Origin: Bauldia sp963759235
GTDB taxonomy: Bacteria; Pseudomonadota; Alphaproteobacteria; Rhizobiales; Kaistiaceae
Direction of reading: 5' to 3'
Length of the DNA: 64,000 nt
Assembly (NCBI GenBank): GCA_963759235.1
Contig: CAVWYO010000002.1
Span: 25,957-89,956, forward strand
The position numbers were made by a program, and so were the translations under genes. Positions 17,553 to 26,079 of this stretch are shown in pieces. Each line of letters starts with the position of its first letter. Within the stretch, counting starts at the first letter, position 1. The notes below the pieces were generated by a model. It ran no database searches. It was not told the origin of the DNA and saw nothing but the letters and a program-made list of their open reading frames with translations.

Positions 17553-19088
17553 TTAGCTTATCCCGGCTTGGCGGAGCGCCGCGGCGGCAAGCTCTCTGAC
17601 CGGACGGATGGCGTCGAGCATCGTCCATTCGATCAGACCGGACGGCTGGTCGGCCTGGAGCATGACGACGGCCGCCGTTGCATCGGAGGCATCGGCCCGC
17701 CGGTGGACGATCCGCTGCATCAGGACCTCGACCGGCGCCGTCAGCCACAAGCCGGAGAAGGACGCGCCGGCCCGCTCCGCCACGGCGGCAATCAGGCGAC
17801 GCTCCTCCGGCGTCTTGTGGACGGCGTCGACAATGACGCTCTGTCCGGCCGCGAGGGCGGTTTCCGCCTGTTGGCGAAGCGCGGCGAAAACCCGGTCGGT
17901 GACTTCCGGCTCGTAGGCGGACTCGGGAAGCCGGTCGAACTCGTCGATACCGATCAGCCGCTTCCGTTCGATATCGCTCCTCAGGTGAACGGCGCCGGGC
18001 GGGCGGCCGATCCGATAGGCGATGGCGCGCGACACGGTGGTCTTGCCGGTGCCGGAGAAGCCGCCGATGGCGATCAGATGCGGTTTAGCCGGCTCAAGAA
18101 AGCCTACTGCATGGTCGAAATAGCGAAGCGCGGCGGTGCGCGCTTCCCGGTCGTGGCTGACGGTGACGAAGCGGAGCGCCTCGACCTTGGCCCGCACGGC
18201 CGCCCGTAGGGCGAGGAACAAAGGCAGAGTGGCCAGCCCCTCGAGGTCATCCTGCAAACGGTCGGATTTCCACAGATAGCGGTTGAGGACGAGGCTCGCC
18301 TCATAGCGGAGGCCGCGTTCCCAGAGGTCCATGAGCAGAAAGGCGAGGTCGTAAAGGATGTCGATGGTGGCGATCAACTCGTCGAACTCGATGGCGTCGA
18401 AGAGAACCGGGTGATCGTCGATCAGCGTGATATTGCGGAGATGGAGGTCGCCGTGACAGCGGCGGACCTGGCCGCGCTCGCCGCGCGCCAGGAGCAACAG
18501 CCGCAAGGCGGTGAACCGGTCGCGCATGGCGTCGGCGAAGGCGATAGTGCCGGCGGGCGGAAAGACCTCCCGGCGTTCCATCAGGGACGTGACGGTCTCC
18601 TCGACCACGCCATGGAGCGCCTCGGTCGCCGCCGCGCCGTCGCGGATCTCGGCCGCGGCAAAGCTGTCGGCGACGACCGCGGCGAGACGCCGGATGATCT
18701 CCCCCGTCAGCTCATGGCGGTCGGCGACGAGGTCGAGGGTCTTCGTCTCGTCAAACCGCTTCATGTGAACAGCCCATTCGACGACCTCGCCGTCGCCGCC
18801 GAAACGAAGGCCGCCGGCAGCGTCGCGGGTGATCGCCACGACGCCGAGATAGAGGTCGGGCGCATAGCGGCGGTTGACGGAAATCTCGGTCTCGCAGGCG
18901 GCTCGCCGCTTGACCAGCGTCGAGAGGTCCATGAAGGGAAAGCGGACGGCGCGCTTCACCTTGTAGACGTCCGGCCCCGCGAGGAAGACGGCCGCCGCGT
19001 TGGTGTCGACCCGCTTGACCGGGGCGCTCAATCCGTGGGTCGCCGGATCCGCGAGGAAGGCGAAAACCGCGTCCTGATCCCCGCTCAT
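17553..19088 (-). CDS. Fusion of APH-like kinase domain and P-loop (AAA_33-type) ATPase
   Basis: 511 residues from ATG 19088. The N-terminal half resembles aminoglycoside phosphotransferase-type kinases, with the catalytic loop CHGDLHLRNITLIDD followed by FDAIEFDE. The C-terminal half (from about residue 335) is a P-loop kinase, GGFSGTGKTTVSRAI, with a gluconate-kinase-like layout (IVDAVHKTPEERRLI). Proteins of this architecture often neighbour PpsA, PfkB and stress genes. It follows pfkB by 13 bases in the same direction. The substrate is unknown, and antibiotic resistance should not be inferred. Confidence 0.85.
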   Translation of the reverse strand: MSGDQDAVFAFLADPATHGLSAPVKRVDTNAAAVFLAGPDVYKVKRAVRFPFMDLSTLVKRRAACETEISVNRRYAPDLYLGVVAITRDAAGGLRFGGDGEVVEWAVHMKRFDETKTLDLVADRHELTGEIIRRLAAVVADSFAAAEIRDGAAATEALHGVVEETVTSLMERREVFPPAGTIAFADAMRDRFTALRLLLLARGERGQVRRCHGDLHLRNITLIDDHPVLFDAIEFDELIATIDILYDLAFLLMDLWERGLRYEASLVLNRYLWKSDRLQDDLEGLATLPLFLALRAAVRAKVEALRFVTVSHDREARTAALRYFDHAVGFLEPAKPHLIAIGGFSGTGKTTVSRAIAYRIGRPPGAVHLRSDIERKRLIGIDEFDRLPESAYEPEVTDRVFAALRQQAETALAAGQSVIVDAVHKTPEERRLIAAVAERAGASFSGLWLTAPVEVLMQRIVHRRADASDATAAVVMLQADQPSGLIEWTMLDAIRPVRELAAAALRQAGIS

Positions 19089-19101
19089 CGGCACGGTTCG
19101 C

Positions 19102-20049
19102 CTAGGACGGGACGGGCCGCAGCGCCGCGTGCCGGATCTGGTCGTAGAGGCGAAGGATGTCGGCGCGGGCGCAATGACTCGTCCCCGGCGACAAGACGGC
19201 CGCGGTGCCGGCCGCGGCGCCGAACATCGCCGCCTCCTCGAGCGGCTTGCCGTCGGCAAGCGCCAGGGTCATCCCGGCGACGAAGCTGTCGCCGGCGCCG
19301 ACCGCCGATTTGACCTCGACGTTCAGCGGCGGCACGAAGAAGACGCCGTCGCGCGAGGCGATCATCGCACCGTCGGCGCCCATGGTGACGGCGACGATCT
19401 CGGCCTTGCCGTCGGCGACCATCCCGGCCACCGTCGCGGCACAGGAAACCATGTCGAGCTCGCGCCCGACCAGGATTTGAAGCTCGTTGAGGCTCGGCTT
19501 GACCAGATGGATCGGGGTGCGGCCGAGGGCGGCTTCCAGCCCCGGGCCGTGGCTGTCGAGGACGAACTTCGCTCCCTTCTCGGCCGCAATGTCGCCGAAA
19601 CGGGCGAGGATGTCCGGCGCGGCGCCGTGGGGGATGCTGCCGCTCGCCACCAGCCAGGAGAAGGTCGCCGCGCGCACCGCCGCCAGCGCCGATTCGATCT
19701 CCTGGTGAGACAGGTCCGGGCCGCTCGGGATGAAACGGTATTCGAGCCCGGTGCTGCGCTCGAACACCATGTGGGCCATGCGGGTATGGCCGGCGACCGG
19801 GATGATGTGGGTGCGCACGCCGATCCGGCTCAACAGGTCGACAAGCAGGGTGCCGGTGATGCCGCCGGCGATGCAATACGCCTCCGTGTTGCCCCCCAGC
19901 TCCTCGATGACGCGGGCCACATTGACCCCGCCGCCGCCGGGCTCGAAGGTCTCGCTCGACGTGCGTATCTTGTGGGTCGGGCGGACCCGCTCGGCCTCGG
20001 CCGAAACGTCGATGGTCGGATTGAGTGCGAGGGACAGGATCTGAGGCAA
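19102..20049 (-). CDS. pfkB: PfkB-family phosphofructokinase
   Basis: 315 residues. The N-terminal LALNPTIDVSAE and GGGGVNVARVIEELGG match fructose-1-/6-phosphate kinases of the PfkB ribokinase family, and the C-terminal GAGDSFVAGM motif contains the catalytic Asp. It likely phosphorylates fructose 6-phosphate (or tagatose 6-phosphate). First gene of a minus-strand pair with the kinase fusion. The 212-base gap to the divergent ccdA gene holds the promoters, but I see no clear operator in it. Confidence 0.9.
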   Translation of the reverse strand: MPQILSLALNPTIDVSAEAERVRPTHKIRTSSETFEPGGGGVNVARVIEELGGNTEAYCIAGGITGTLLVDLLSRIGVRTHIIPVAGHTRMAHMVFERSTGLEYRFIPSGPDLSHQEIESALAAVRAATFSWLVASGSIPHGAAPDILARFGDIAAEKGAKFVLDSHGPGLEAALGRTPIHLVKPSLNELQILVGRELDMVSCAATVAGMVADGKAEIVAVTMGADGAMIASRDGVFFVPPLNVEVKSAVGAGDSFVAGMTLALADGKPLEEAAMFGAAAGTAAVLSPGTSHCARADILRLYDQIRHAALRPVPS

Positions 20050-20261
20050 CGACTGCTCCCAATCATCAAGCTGCGTGGACCAGCCTCAACAAAACCCGAA
20101 GATTGCCGCGCCGTCCAGTTCGGGATTTTACGGACGCGGCACCGGGTCACGGGGGGTGGCGGGGCCGGGCCGCCTCGTGAAAAAGTGACTGTGGCGCGAC
20201 CGGCGGGCCCTTTATAACCGGCCGCGGCGCCCGGCGGACGGTGCGAAGCAGGGAATTTTGA

Positions 20262-20999
20262 ATGCTGGTCGATGTCACCCATGGCGGCGCGTTGCTAGCC
20301 GGCCTCCTGTCCTTCGTATCGCCCTGCGTCCTGCCGCTGGTGCCCCCTTATCTCTGCTATCTCGCCGGGGTCAGCCTCGACCAGCTGACCGGGGAGACGC
20401 CGATGACCGTCGGCCGCCGGACGGTGTTCTTCTCCTCGGTCGCCTTCGTCCTCGGCTTTTCGACCATCTTCGTGCTGCTCGGAGCGGCGGCGACGGCGGT
20501 CGGCCAGTTGCTGCGGAGCTATATCGACATCCTGTCCATCGTCGGCGGCGCGATCATCATCCTGATGGGCCTGCACTTCCTCGGCGTGTTCAAGATCCAT
20601 CTTCTCCACCGGCAGGCGCGGGTCGAGGTCCGCAACCACCAAGCGGGGCCGCTCGGCTCATACCTGATGGGGCTCGCCTTCGGCTTCGGCTGGACGCCGT
20701 GCATCGGACCGGTCTTGTCGGTGATCCTCGGCCTTGCCGGGACGCAGGACACGGTGGGGAGCGGCGCGGTGCTGCTGGCGGTCTATTCGCTGGGCCTCGG
20801 GCTGCCGTTCATCGCCGCCGGGCTGTTCGCCGGGCCGTTCATGCGGTTCATGCGGCGGTTCAGGAGCCATGTCGGCAAGGTCGAGAAGACGATGGGAGCG
20901 CTCCTGGTGCTGACCGGCGTCCTGTTCGTCACCGGCCAGATCACCACCATCGCCTTCTGGCTGCTCGACCTCTTCCCGGGACTGGCGCAGCTCGGTTGA
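20262..20999 (+). CDS. ccdA: Cytochrome c biogenesis protein CcdA (thiol-disulfide transporter)
   Basis: 245 residues with six predicted membrane segments. The two redox cysteines sit in FVSPCVLPLVPPYL near the N terminus and GWTPCIGPVLSVIL in the fourth segment, as in CcdA/DsbD-beta. It moves reducing equivalents from cytoplasmic thioredoxin to periplasmic partners for haem attachment to apocytochromes c. Stands alone here; glmU follows 66 bases later and probably has its own promoter. Confidence 0.93.
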   Translation: MLVDVTHGGALLAGLLSFVSPCVLPLVPPYLCYLAGVSLDQLTGETPMTVGRRTVFFSSVAFVLGFSTIFVLLGAAATAVGQLLRSYIDILSIVGGAIIILMGLHFLGVFKIHLLHRQARVEVRNHQAGPLGSYLMGLAFGFGWTPCIGPVLSVILGLAGTQDTVGSGAVLLAVYSLGLGLPFIAAGLFAGPFMRFMRRFRSHVGKVEKTMGALLVLTGVLFVTGQITTIAFWLLDLFPGLAQLG

Positions 21000-21065
21000 C
21001 AGCCGCCGAATCACCTGAATTTCGGGCATGATGCGGGCGACAGCCCGAGCGACGAGCAAACCGCC

Positions 21066-22412
21066 ATGCCCAAACGATCCTGCCTAGCCATCATCCTCGC
21101 GGCCGGTGAGGGGACCCGCATGCGGTCCGCCTTGCCGAAAGCGATGCACAAAGTCGCCGGCCGGCCGATGCTCGGCCACGTCCTCGACGCGGCGCGCTCG
21201 GCCGGGGCGGAGCGCGTTGCCGTGGTCGTCGGACCGGGCGCGGACGCCGAGGCGCGTTTCGTCGACGCCGCCGGCATCGGGGCGGCGGTGTATGTGCAAG
21301 GCGAACGGCTCGGCACCGCCCATGCGGTGCTGGCGGCGCGGAAGGAACTGGCGGGCGGGCATGACGACATCCTCGTCCTCTACGGCGATACGCCGCTCGT
21401 CACCGGCAAGACGCTGAAGCGCATGCGCCGGGCGCTGGCCGGACGGGCCGACGTGGTGGTGCTCGGCTTCCGCCCGCCGGACCCGGCCGGCTACGGGCGG
21501 CTGATCATGGAGGGCCGGCAGCTCGTCGCCATCCGCGAGAAGCGGGACGCCAGCCCGGCGGAGCTGGCGATCGGCTTCGTCAATGCCGGGGTGATGGGAT
21601 TCCGGGGCGAGACGGCTAAGCTCCTGCGCAAGATCGGCAACGCCAACGCCAAGCGCGAGTACTACCTCACCGACCTGGTGGCGATCGCCAACGCCGCCGG
21701 CAAATCCGTGGTGGCGCTCGAGGTCGACGCGGAGGAAGTGATCGGCGTCAACACACGGGCCGAGCTGGCGCTGGTCGAGCGCACCTTCCAGCGGCGCGCG
21801 CGGCAGGCGGCGATGGAGGCTGGCGCGACGCTGATCGACCCCGAGACGGTGTTCTTCAGCTACGACACCCGGATCGGCCGGGACGTGGTGATCGAGCCGC
21901 AGGTGTTTTTCGGCCCGCGGGTAATGGTCGCCGACGGGGTGACCATCCGCGCCTATTCCCATATCGAGGGAGCAACCATCGCCGCCGACGCCATCATCGG
22001 GCCGTTCGCGAGGTTGCGGCCGGGGGCGGAGATCGGCGCCAGGTCGCGGATCGGCAATTTCGTCGAGGTGAAGAACACCATCATCGACGAGGGTGTCAGG
22101 GCCAACCACCTCGCCTATATCGGCGACGCCCATATCGGCGCGGACGCCAATATCGGCGCCGGCGCCATCACCTGCAACTATGACGGCTTCTTCAAGTACC
22201 ACACCGAGATCGGCGCCGGCGCTTTCGTCGGCTCCAACAGCGCGCTGGTGGCGCCGGTCACCATCGGTGCGGGCGCCTATGTGGGCTCGGGCAGCGTCAT
22301 CAATCGCAACGTCGAGCCCGACGCGCTCGCTATCGGGCGTGGGAAGCAGGTCGACCGGGCCGGCTGGGCGGCCGAATTCCGCAAGCGCGCGGCGGCGAAG
22401 AAGCGGGGGTAA
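21066..22412 (+). CDS. glmU: Bifunctional UDP-N-acetylglucosamine pyrophosphorylase / glucosamine-1-phosphate N-acetyltransferase
   Basis: 448 residues. The N-terminal nucleotidyltransferase has the LAAGEGTRMRSALPKAMHK signature and LYGDTPLV; the C-terminal half is a left-handed beta-helix of hexapeptide repeats (from about residue 255) with the acetyltransferase site (CNYDGFFKYHTEIGAGAFVG). It makes UDP-GlcNAc for peptidoglycan and lipid A. In related genomes glmU sits next to glmS; here three unrelated genes lie between them. Confidence 0.96.
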   Translation: MPKRSCLAIILAAGEGTRMRSALPKAMHKVAGRPMLGHVLDAARSAGAERVAVVVGPGADAEARFVDAAGIGAAVYVQGERLGTAHAVLAARKELAGGHDDILVLYGDTPLVTGKTLKRMRRALAGRADVVVLGFRPPDPAGYGRLIMEGRQLVAIREKRDASPAELAIGFVNAGVMGFRGETAKLLRKIGNANAKREYYLTDLVAIANAAGKSVVALEVDAEEVIGVNTRAELALVERTFQRRARQAAMEAGATLIDPETVFFSYDTRIGRDVVIEPQVFFGPRVMVADGVTIRAYSHIEGATIAADAIIGPFARLRPGAEIGARSRIGNFVEVKNTIIDEGVRANHLAYIGDAHIGADANIGAGAITCNYDGFFKYHTEIGAGAFVGSNSALVAPVTIGAGAYVGSGSVINRNVEPDALAIGRGKQVDRAGWAAEFRKRAAAKKRG

Positions 22413-22642
22413 TTGGGGCGCTTCGGCAAGATCGGGAGAAGTAAACCGCCAGGAGGCCGACGCCGTGAGCGGCAAGCGAATACAATCCGGGTGCCGGTGC
22501 CCCCCGGCCACGAGCGGCCGACAAGGTAGCATGGCCCATCCGATCCGCGTATGTTTTCCGAGAGATCGTGTTGGTTCCTTGTCCTATCGCTGTGGGAGCG
22601 TTGCTTGCTCCTTGACGATCAAGGTTGCGCGCAGGGTTTGCG

Positions 22643-24463
22643 ATGACGACGCGTGACGGCGAGTCTGGGGCGCGGACGTTGCGCAAGCGGCTCGGGTTCG
22701 ACCGTTACGTCCTCGATCTGGAGCGCGGCTGTCTCCTGCTTCAGGGGAGCGAGATCGCCCTTCGGCCAAAGACCTTCGCGGTGCTGCAATATCTCGTTGA
22801 GAACTGCGGCCGTCTGGTCCCTAAGGACGAGCTTTTCTCGGCAATTTGGCCGAATCTTGCCGTCACGGACGACGCGCTGGTGCAAAGCATTGGCGAACTG
22901 CGGCGGGCGCTGGGCCCGGGCGACGGCCCGCGTCTGATCAAGACGGTTCCACGACGCGGCTATCGCCTTGAATCCAGGGTGACGGTTGCGGGCCCGCCTG
23001 ATGAATCCTCATTCGATGACGCGCCGGTCGCAGCCACTTTCAGCGGGGTCGTTCGGTCGCCACAATCCGACGGCGCTCCCCGTCTGGGGCCAGCCTGGTT
23101 CGCAGCACGGCCGCGGCGCGGTCGCATCGGAGCGCTCGTCGTGCTCGCCGTTCTTTTGGCTGCAGGAGCCCTGTGGACCGTCGCAGGGCCAGGTTTGAAG
23201 TTCCCTGGCGTTCCGGGCGACGCCGGCCAATTCAAATCAACGGCGGCGAAACCGGCGATTGCCGTTCTGCCGTTCGCCAATCGGAGCGACGACTCAAGCC
23301 GTGACTATTTCGCCGATGGGCTGACGCAGGACATCATCAGCGCGCTCGGCCGTTTCTCCGCGCTGACCGTTCTGTCGTGGAACGCCGTCTACCCCTTCAA
23401 GGAGAAGCCAGCGAGCCCGGCCGAGGTCGGACAGCGTCTCGCGGTCGGCTACGTGGTCGAGGGCTCCGTGCAGCAAGCTGGCGACCGCGTCCGCGTCGAT
23501 GCCCAACTTGTCGACACCGGTCGGCAACAGGTGCTGTGGTCGGGGCAGTTCGACGAGGCACGGGCCGACGTGTTTGCGCTGCAGGACAAGATCACCGCCG
23601 AAATCGTCAGGGTCTTGTCGGTTCGTCTGACGGAAATCGAACAGCGCCGGGTTTTCGCAAAGCCGACCGGGAGCCTGGACGCTTACGATTCCGTGCTGCG
23701 CGCCAGGCCGGCCTTGCAGCGCCCAACCCGCGCAAACAACGTCGAGGCGCGCGACCTGCTCAAACGCGCCATCGGGCTCGACCCGAACTATGCCGCCGCC
23801 TACGCGGCGCTTGCCGAGACGTATTATACCGCCGCGTCAATGGGGTGGGCGGAGTCGCCGATCGAGGCTCTGGACCATGCCGAGGAATTGGCGTTGCAGG
23901 CGCTAAGCCTCGACAGTTCCGAACCGCGGGCACACATCATTCTCGGCCGCATCGACATCTTCCATCAGCGATATCCGGAGGCGCAGAAGGAGATCGAGGC
24001 CGCCATTGCGGTCAATCCGAACGACGCGCAGAGCCTTGCCGGGCGCGGCAACATCCTGATGTGGCTGGGGCAGACGGATGCGGCGATCGAGGCTCTGGAG
24101 CAGGCGGAGCGGATCGATCCGGAGCTCAAGGCCATGGACAGCTTTGCGCTGAGTCTGGCCTACTATTTGAAAGGGCGTTACGACGCGGCGATCGCTGAAG
24201 GCGAGCGCAATCTTCGAGAGACCGACGGAGCCGTCTTCAGCCGCATCATCATTGCCGCCGCCTATGCCGAGCAAGATCGAGCCGACGATGCGGCGCACGT
24301 TGTCGCAACGATCCATCAGGTCGATCCGACCTTCGATCCGCAGACGTTCGGGACGAAGTTTCTGAATGTCGTCGATCTCGAACGACTGCGCGACGGTCTG
24401 CACAAGGCCGGTCTCTACCCCGTCGAGGCCGAGCCACCGGTTGTCGATCCTAGCGCTGGATAA
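22643..24463 (+). CDS. CadC-type winged-helix regulator with TolB-like and TPR domains
   Basis: 606 residues from ATG 22643. The N-terminal OmpR/PhoB-type winged helix (ALRPKTFAVLQYLVENCGRLV ... IKTVPRRGYRL, residues about 20-110) is followed by one membrane span (LVVLAVLLAAGALWTVAG), a periplasmic TolB-N/adenylate-cyclase-type domain (AVLPFANRSDD, LGVQ-like VGYVVEGSVQQ) and TPR repeats to the end. It is a one-component membrane transcription regulator in the CadC style. Signal and targets unknown; the adjacent convergent YHS gene is a candidate. A TTG at 22625 is an alternative start. Confidence 0.85.
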   Translation: MTTRDGESGARTLRKRLGFDRYVLDLERGCLLLQGSEIALRPKTFAVLQYLVENCGRLVPKDELFSAIWPNLAVTDDALVQSIGELRRALGPGDGPRLIKTVPRRGYRLESRVTVAGPPDESSFDDAPVAATFSGVVRSPQSDGAPRLGPAWFAARPRRGRIGALVVLAVLLAAGALWTVAGPGLKFPGVPGDAGQFKSTAAKPAIAVLPFANRSDDSSRDYFADGLTQDIISALGRFSALTVLSWNAVYPFKEKPASPAEVGQRLAVGYVVEGSVQQAGDRVRVDAQLVDTGRQQVLWSGQFDEARADVFALQDKITAEIVRVLSVRLTEIEQRRVFAKPTGSLDAYDSVLRARPALQRPTRANNVEARDLLKRAIGLDPNYAAAYAALAETYYTAASMGWAESPIEALDHAEELALQALSLDSSEPRAHIILGRIDIFHQRYPEAQKEIEAAIAVNPNDAQSLAGRGNILMWLGQTDAAIEALEQAERIDPELKAMDSFALSLAYYLKGRYDAAIAEGERNLRETDGAVFSRIIIAAAYAEQDRADDAAHVVATIHQVDPTFDPQTFGTKFLNVVDLERLRDGLHKAGLYPVEAEPPVVDPSAG

Positions 24464-24902
24464 GCGGTCGATTCTGATTTGCCTTGTCAATATTTCCGGC
24501 CAGGTCCTGCTTGAAGAGCCCCGGCCCGACCGGCTCCCCAAAGAGATAGAGCTTGCCGTCGGCGATCAGCCAATTTTCCGGGTCGGCCACATGGATCTCG
24601 CCGCGGGTTAACGCCATCGAGCAGGCGTTCGCGAACTGGGGTGCGTAGCGCACCGGGTCGGCCGCGAAGAGATCGCGGTCCTCGGCGCTGGCAAACAAGT
24701 AGCGATGCTCGTCCCACTCGAACGCGAACTCCGATAGCCCGTGGGCAGGACGTCCTTCGGTGAAATAAGCCACCGGATCGTAGCCCTTGATTGCCAGCGG
24801 CGGGTCTTCCGTGGCCATCGATGCGGACGTGGCCGCAAGCGTCGATGCCGCGACCAGCGAGATGAGCCCGCCAATGGCGCTTCGCCGGGACAGCATGATC
24901 AT
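24450..24902 (-). CDS. Exported YHS-domain protein
   Basis: 150 residues. The N terminus MIMLSRRSAIGGLISLVAAS looks like a Tat-type signal (SRR-x followed by a hydrophobic stretch). The mature part has GYDPVAYFTEGRP and the YHS core FEWDEHRYLFASAEDRDLFAADPVRYAPQF, a fold associated with metal or small-ligand binding. A purine-rich site (AGGGGA) supports ATG 24902. Its 3' end overlaps the regulator gene by 14 bases in convergent orientation. Function unknown. Confidence 0.85.
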   Translation of the reverse strand: MIMLSRRSAIGGLISLVAASTLAATSASMATEDPPLAIKGYDPVAYFTEGRPAHGLSEFAFEWDEHRYLFASAEDRDLFAADPVRYAPQFANACSMALTRGEIHVADPENWLIADGKLYLFGEPVGPGLFKQDLAGNIDKANQNRPLIQR

Positions 24903-25198
24903 GGCCGATTCCCCTTTCGAACGTGGCTGCCCTGGCCAGGCGTGCCGAGTCGTGTTCACGCCGACGAGGGACGGCCATGGAGCCGACCCGAGCAAATCAT
25001 AAATCGTCGGCGCCCACTCTTCAATTTTCGGCGATTTGCCGGCGTTTCCTTCGGTTTCTTTCGTTACAAAAGGCCCGTCCCCGTGGTCGCCTGTCGTTGC
25101 GATCCGCCTCGGGCCGGATCGCACCCTGCTTCGGTCGGGGTCTCCGGCGAGGCATGACCGGTTTCGGCAACGCGTCAGAATCTGCGGAAGGGACCACC

Positions 25199-25747
25199 AT
25201 GACGAGGACAAATCCGGTGTCACACGCTGTCCGGCTTGCGGCGGCAACCGCCCTGTTTGCGTGTTCCGGCATCACGATGATCGCGGCGGAGGAAACCGCC
25301 GGAGAAGCGCCTAATTCGCCGCGAGAACAGATCGTCGGAGCGTGGCAGCTCGACTCGATCTACGAGGAGGACGTGACGGGCGTCAGCATCGTACAGTTTG
25401 GAAACAGTCCCACGGGACTCTTCCTGGCTGATTGGCAGGGAAATTTCTCCTTCCAGGTCATGGGCGATGACGAGCGGCGCGACGGCCGGAAGGCCGGGTC
25501 TCCGGACGGCTCGACGCCCAGCCCCGGAATTCTCGAAGCGATGATCTACTTCGGGACATACACGCTGGACGAACAGGACCGGCAGCTCTCGCTTCACCTG
25601 GCGACTTGCCTGTTTCGAAGCTGCAGCCAGATCGACCGAACGACGGAAATCAGCATTCGCGGCGACACGATGGACCTTGTCTCCGCATTGAAAGCCTCGC
25701 CAACCGGCGCATTCTACAGCCACATGGTCTGGAAGCGCCTGATGTAG
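25199..25747 (+). CDS. Secreted lipocalin-like domain protein
   Basis: 182 residues from ATG 25199 (GAAGGGA upstream). A Sec-type signal (AVRLAAATALFACSGITMIAAEE) precedes a lipocalin_5-like barrel: REQIVGAWQLDSIY at the start, a central YFGTYTLDEQDRQL strand pair and the closing FYSHMVWKR strand. Two cysteines in CLFRSC could form a disulfide. Members are often annotated as lipocalin-like proteins of unknown ligand. The frame is open upstream for 92 more codons, but that part lacks protein-like composition. Confidence 0.75.
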   Translation: MTRTNPVSHAVRLAAATALFACSGITMIAAEETAGEAPNSPREQIVGAWQLDSIYEEDVTGVSIVQFGNSPTGLFLADWQGNFSFQVMGDDERRDGRKAGSPDGSTPSPGILEAMIYFGTYTLDEQDRQLSLHLATCLFRSCSQIDRTTEISIRGDTMDLVSALKASPTGAFYSHMVWKRLM

Positions 25748-26079
25748 TTGACCTGGGCGCTTGGTCCGCGACGCCATCGAGGCGGCATCACCCTCCGATC
25801 CCGGGCTTGGGTGAGTGAGCGGAATTGAGGGTCGCTGCGGCGCGGTCATGGTCACACGCGTGCCAATATTGGCGCTTCGGCGACATGCATGGCCGCGCCT
25901 AGTCTGTCGGCAATCTGTGCGTGCCTTTGTGTAGCCGCGATCATCTCGCCGACGCCCGCATCCTCCGTTAACCTTGCCGGTGCACGTTAAGGCTGGAAAC
26001 AGGATGTGATTTCGCGCCGTCTCCGGGCCGGCTATTAATCGGGGCGGCGGGATGGATCGACTCCGGGTGAGTTAACGGG
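25748..26079. other. 332-base intergenic region upstream of glmS
   Basis: No gene seen. It holds a 12-base perfect palindrome GCCAATATTGGC at 25862-25873 and two GTTAA-containing stretches around 25967 and 25985 that are not spaced like a CtrA box. The glmS promoter should be here. No riboswitch or ribozyme structure is recognisable. Confidence 0.5.

Noticed and set aside
17553..19088. Annotation of the APH-domain protein as an aminoglycoside resistance gene
   Set aside because: Only the general kinase loop (HGDLH) is shared. The C-terminal P-loop fusion and metabolic neighbours point to another substrate.
25960..25990. Possible CtrA box (two TTAA-containing stretches) upstream of glmS
   Set aside because: The spacing between the TTAA units is far from the 7 bases required for a CtrA site.
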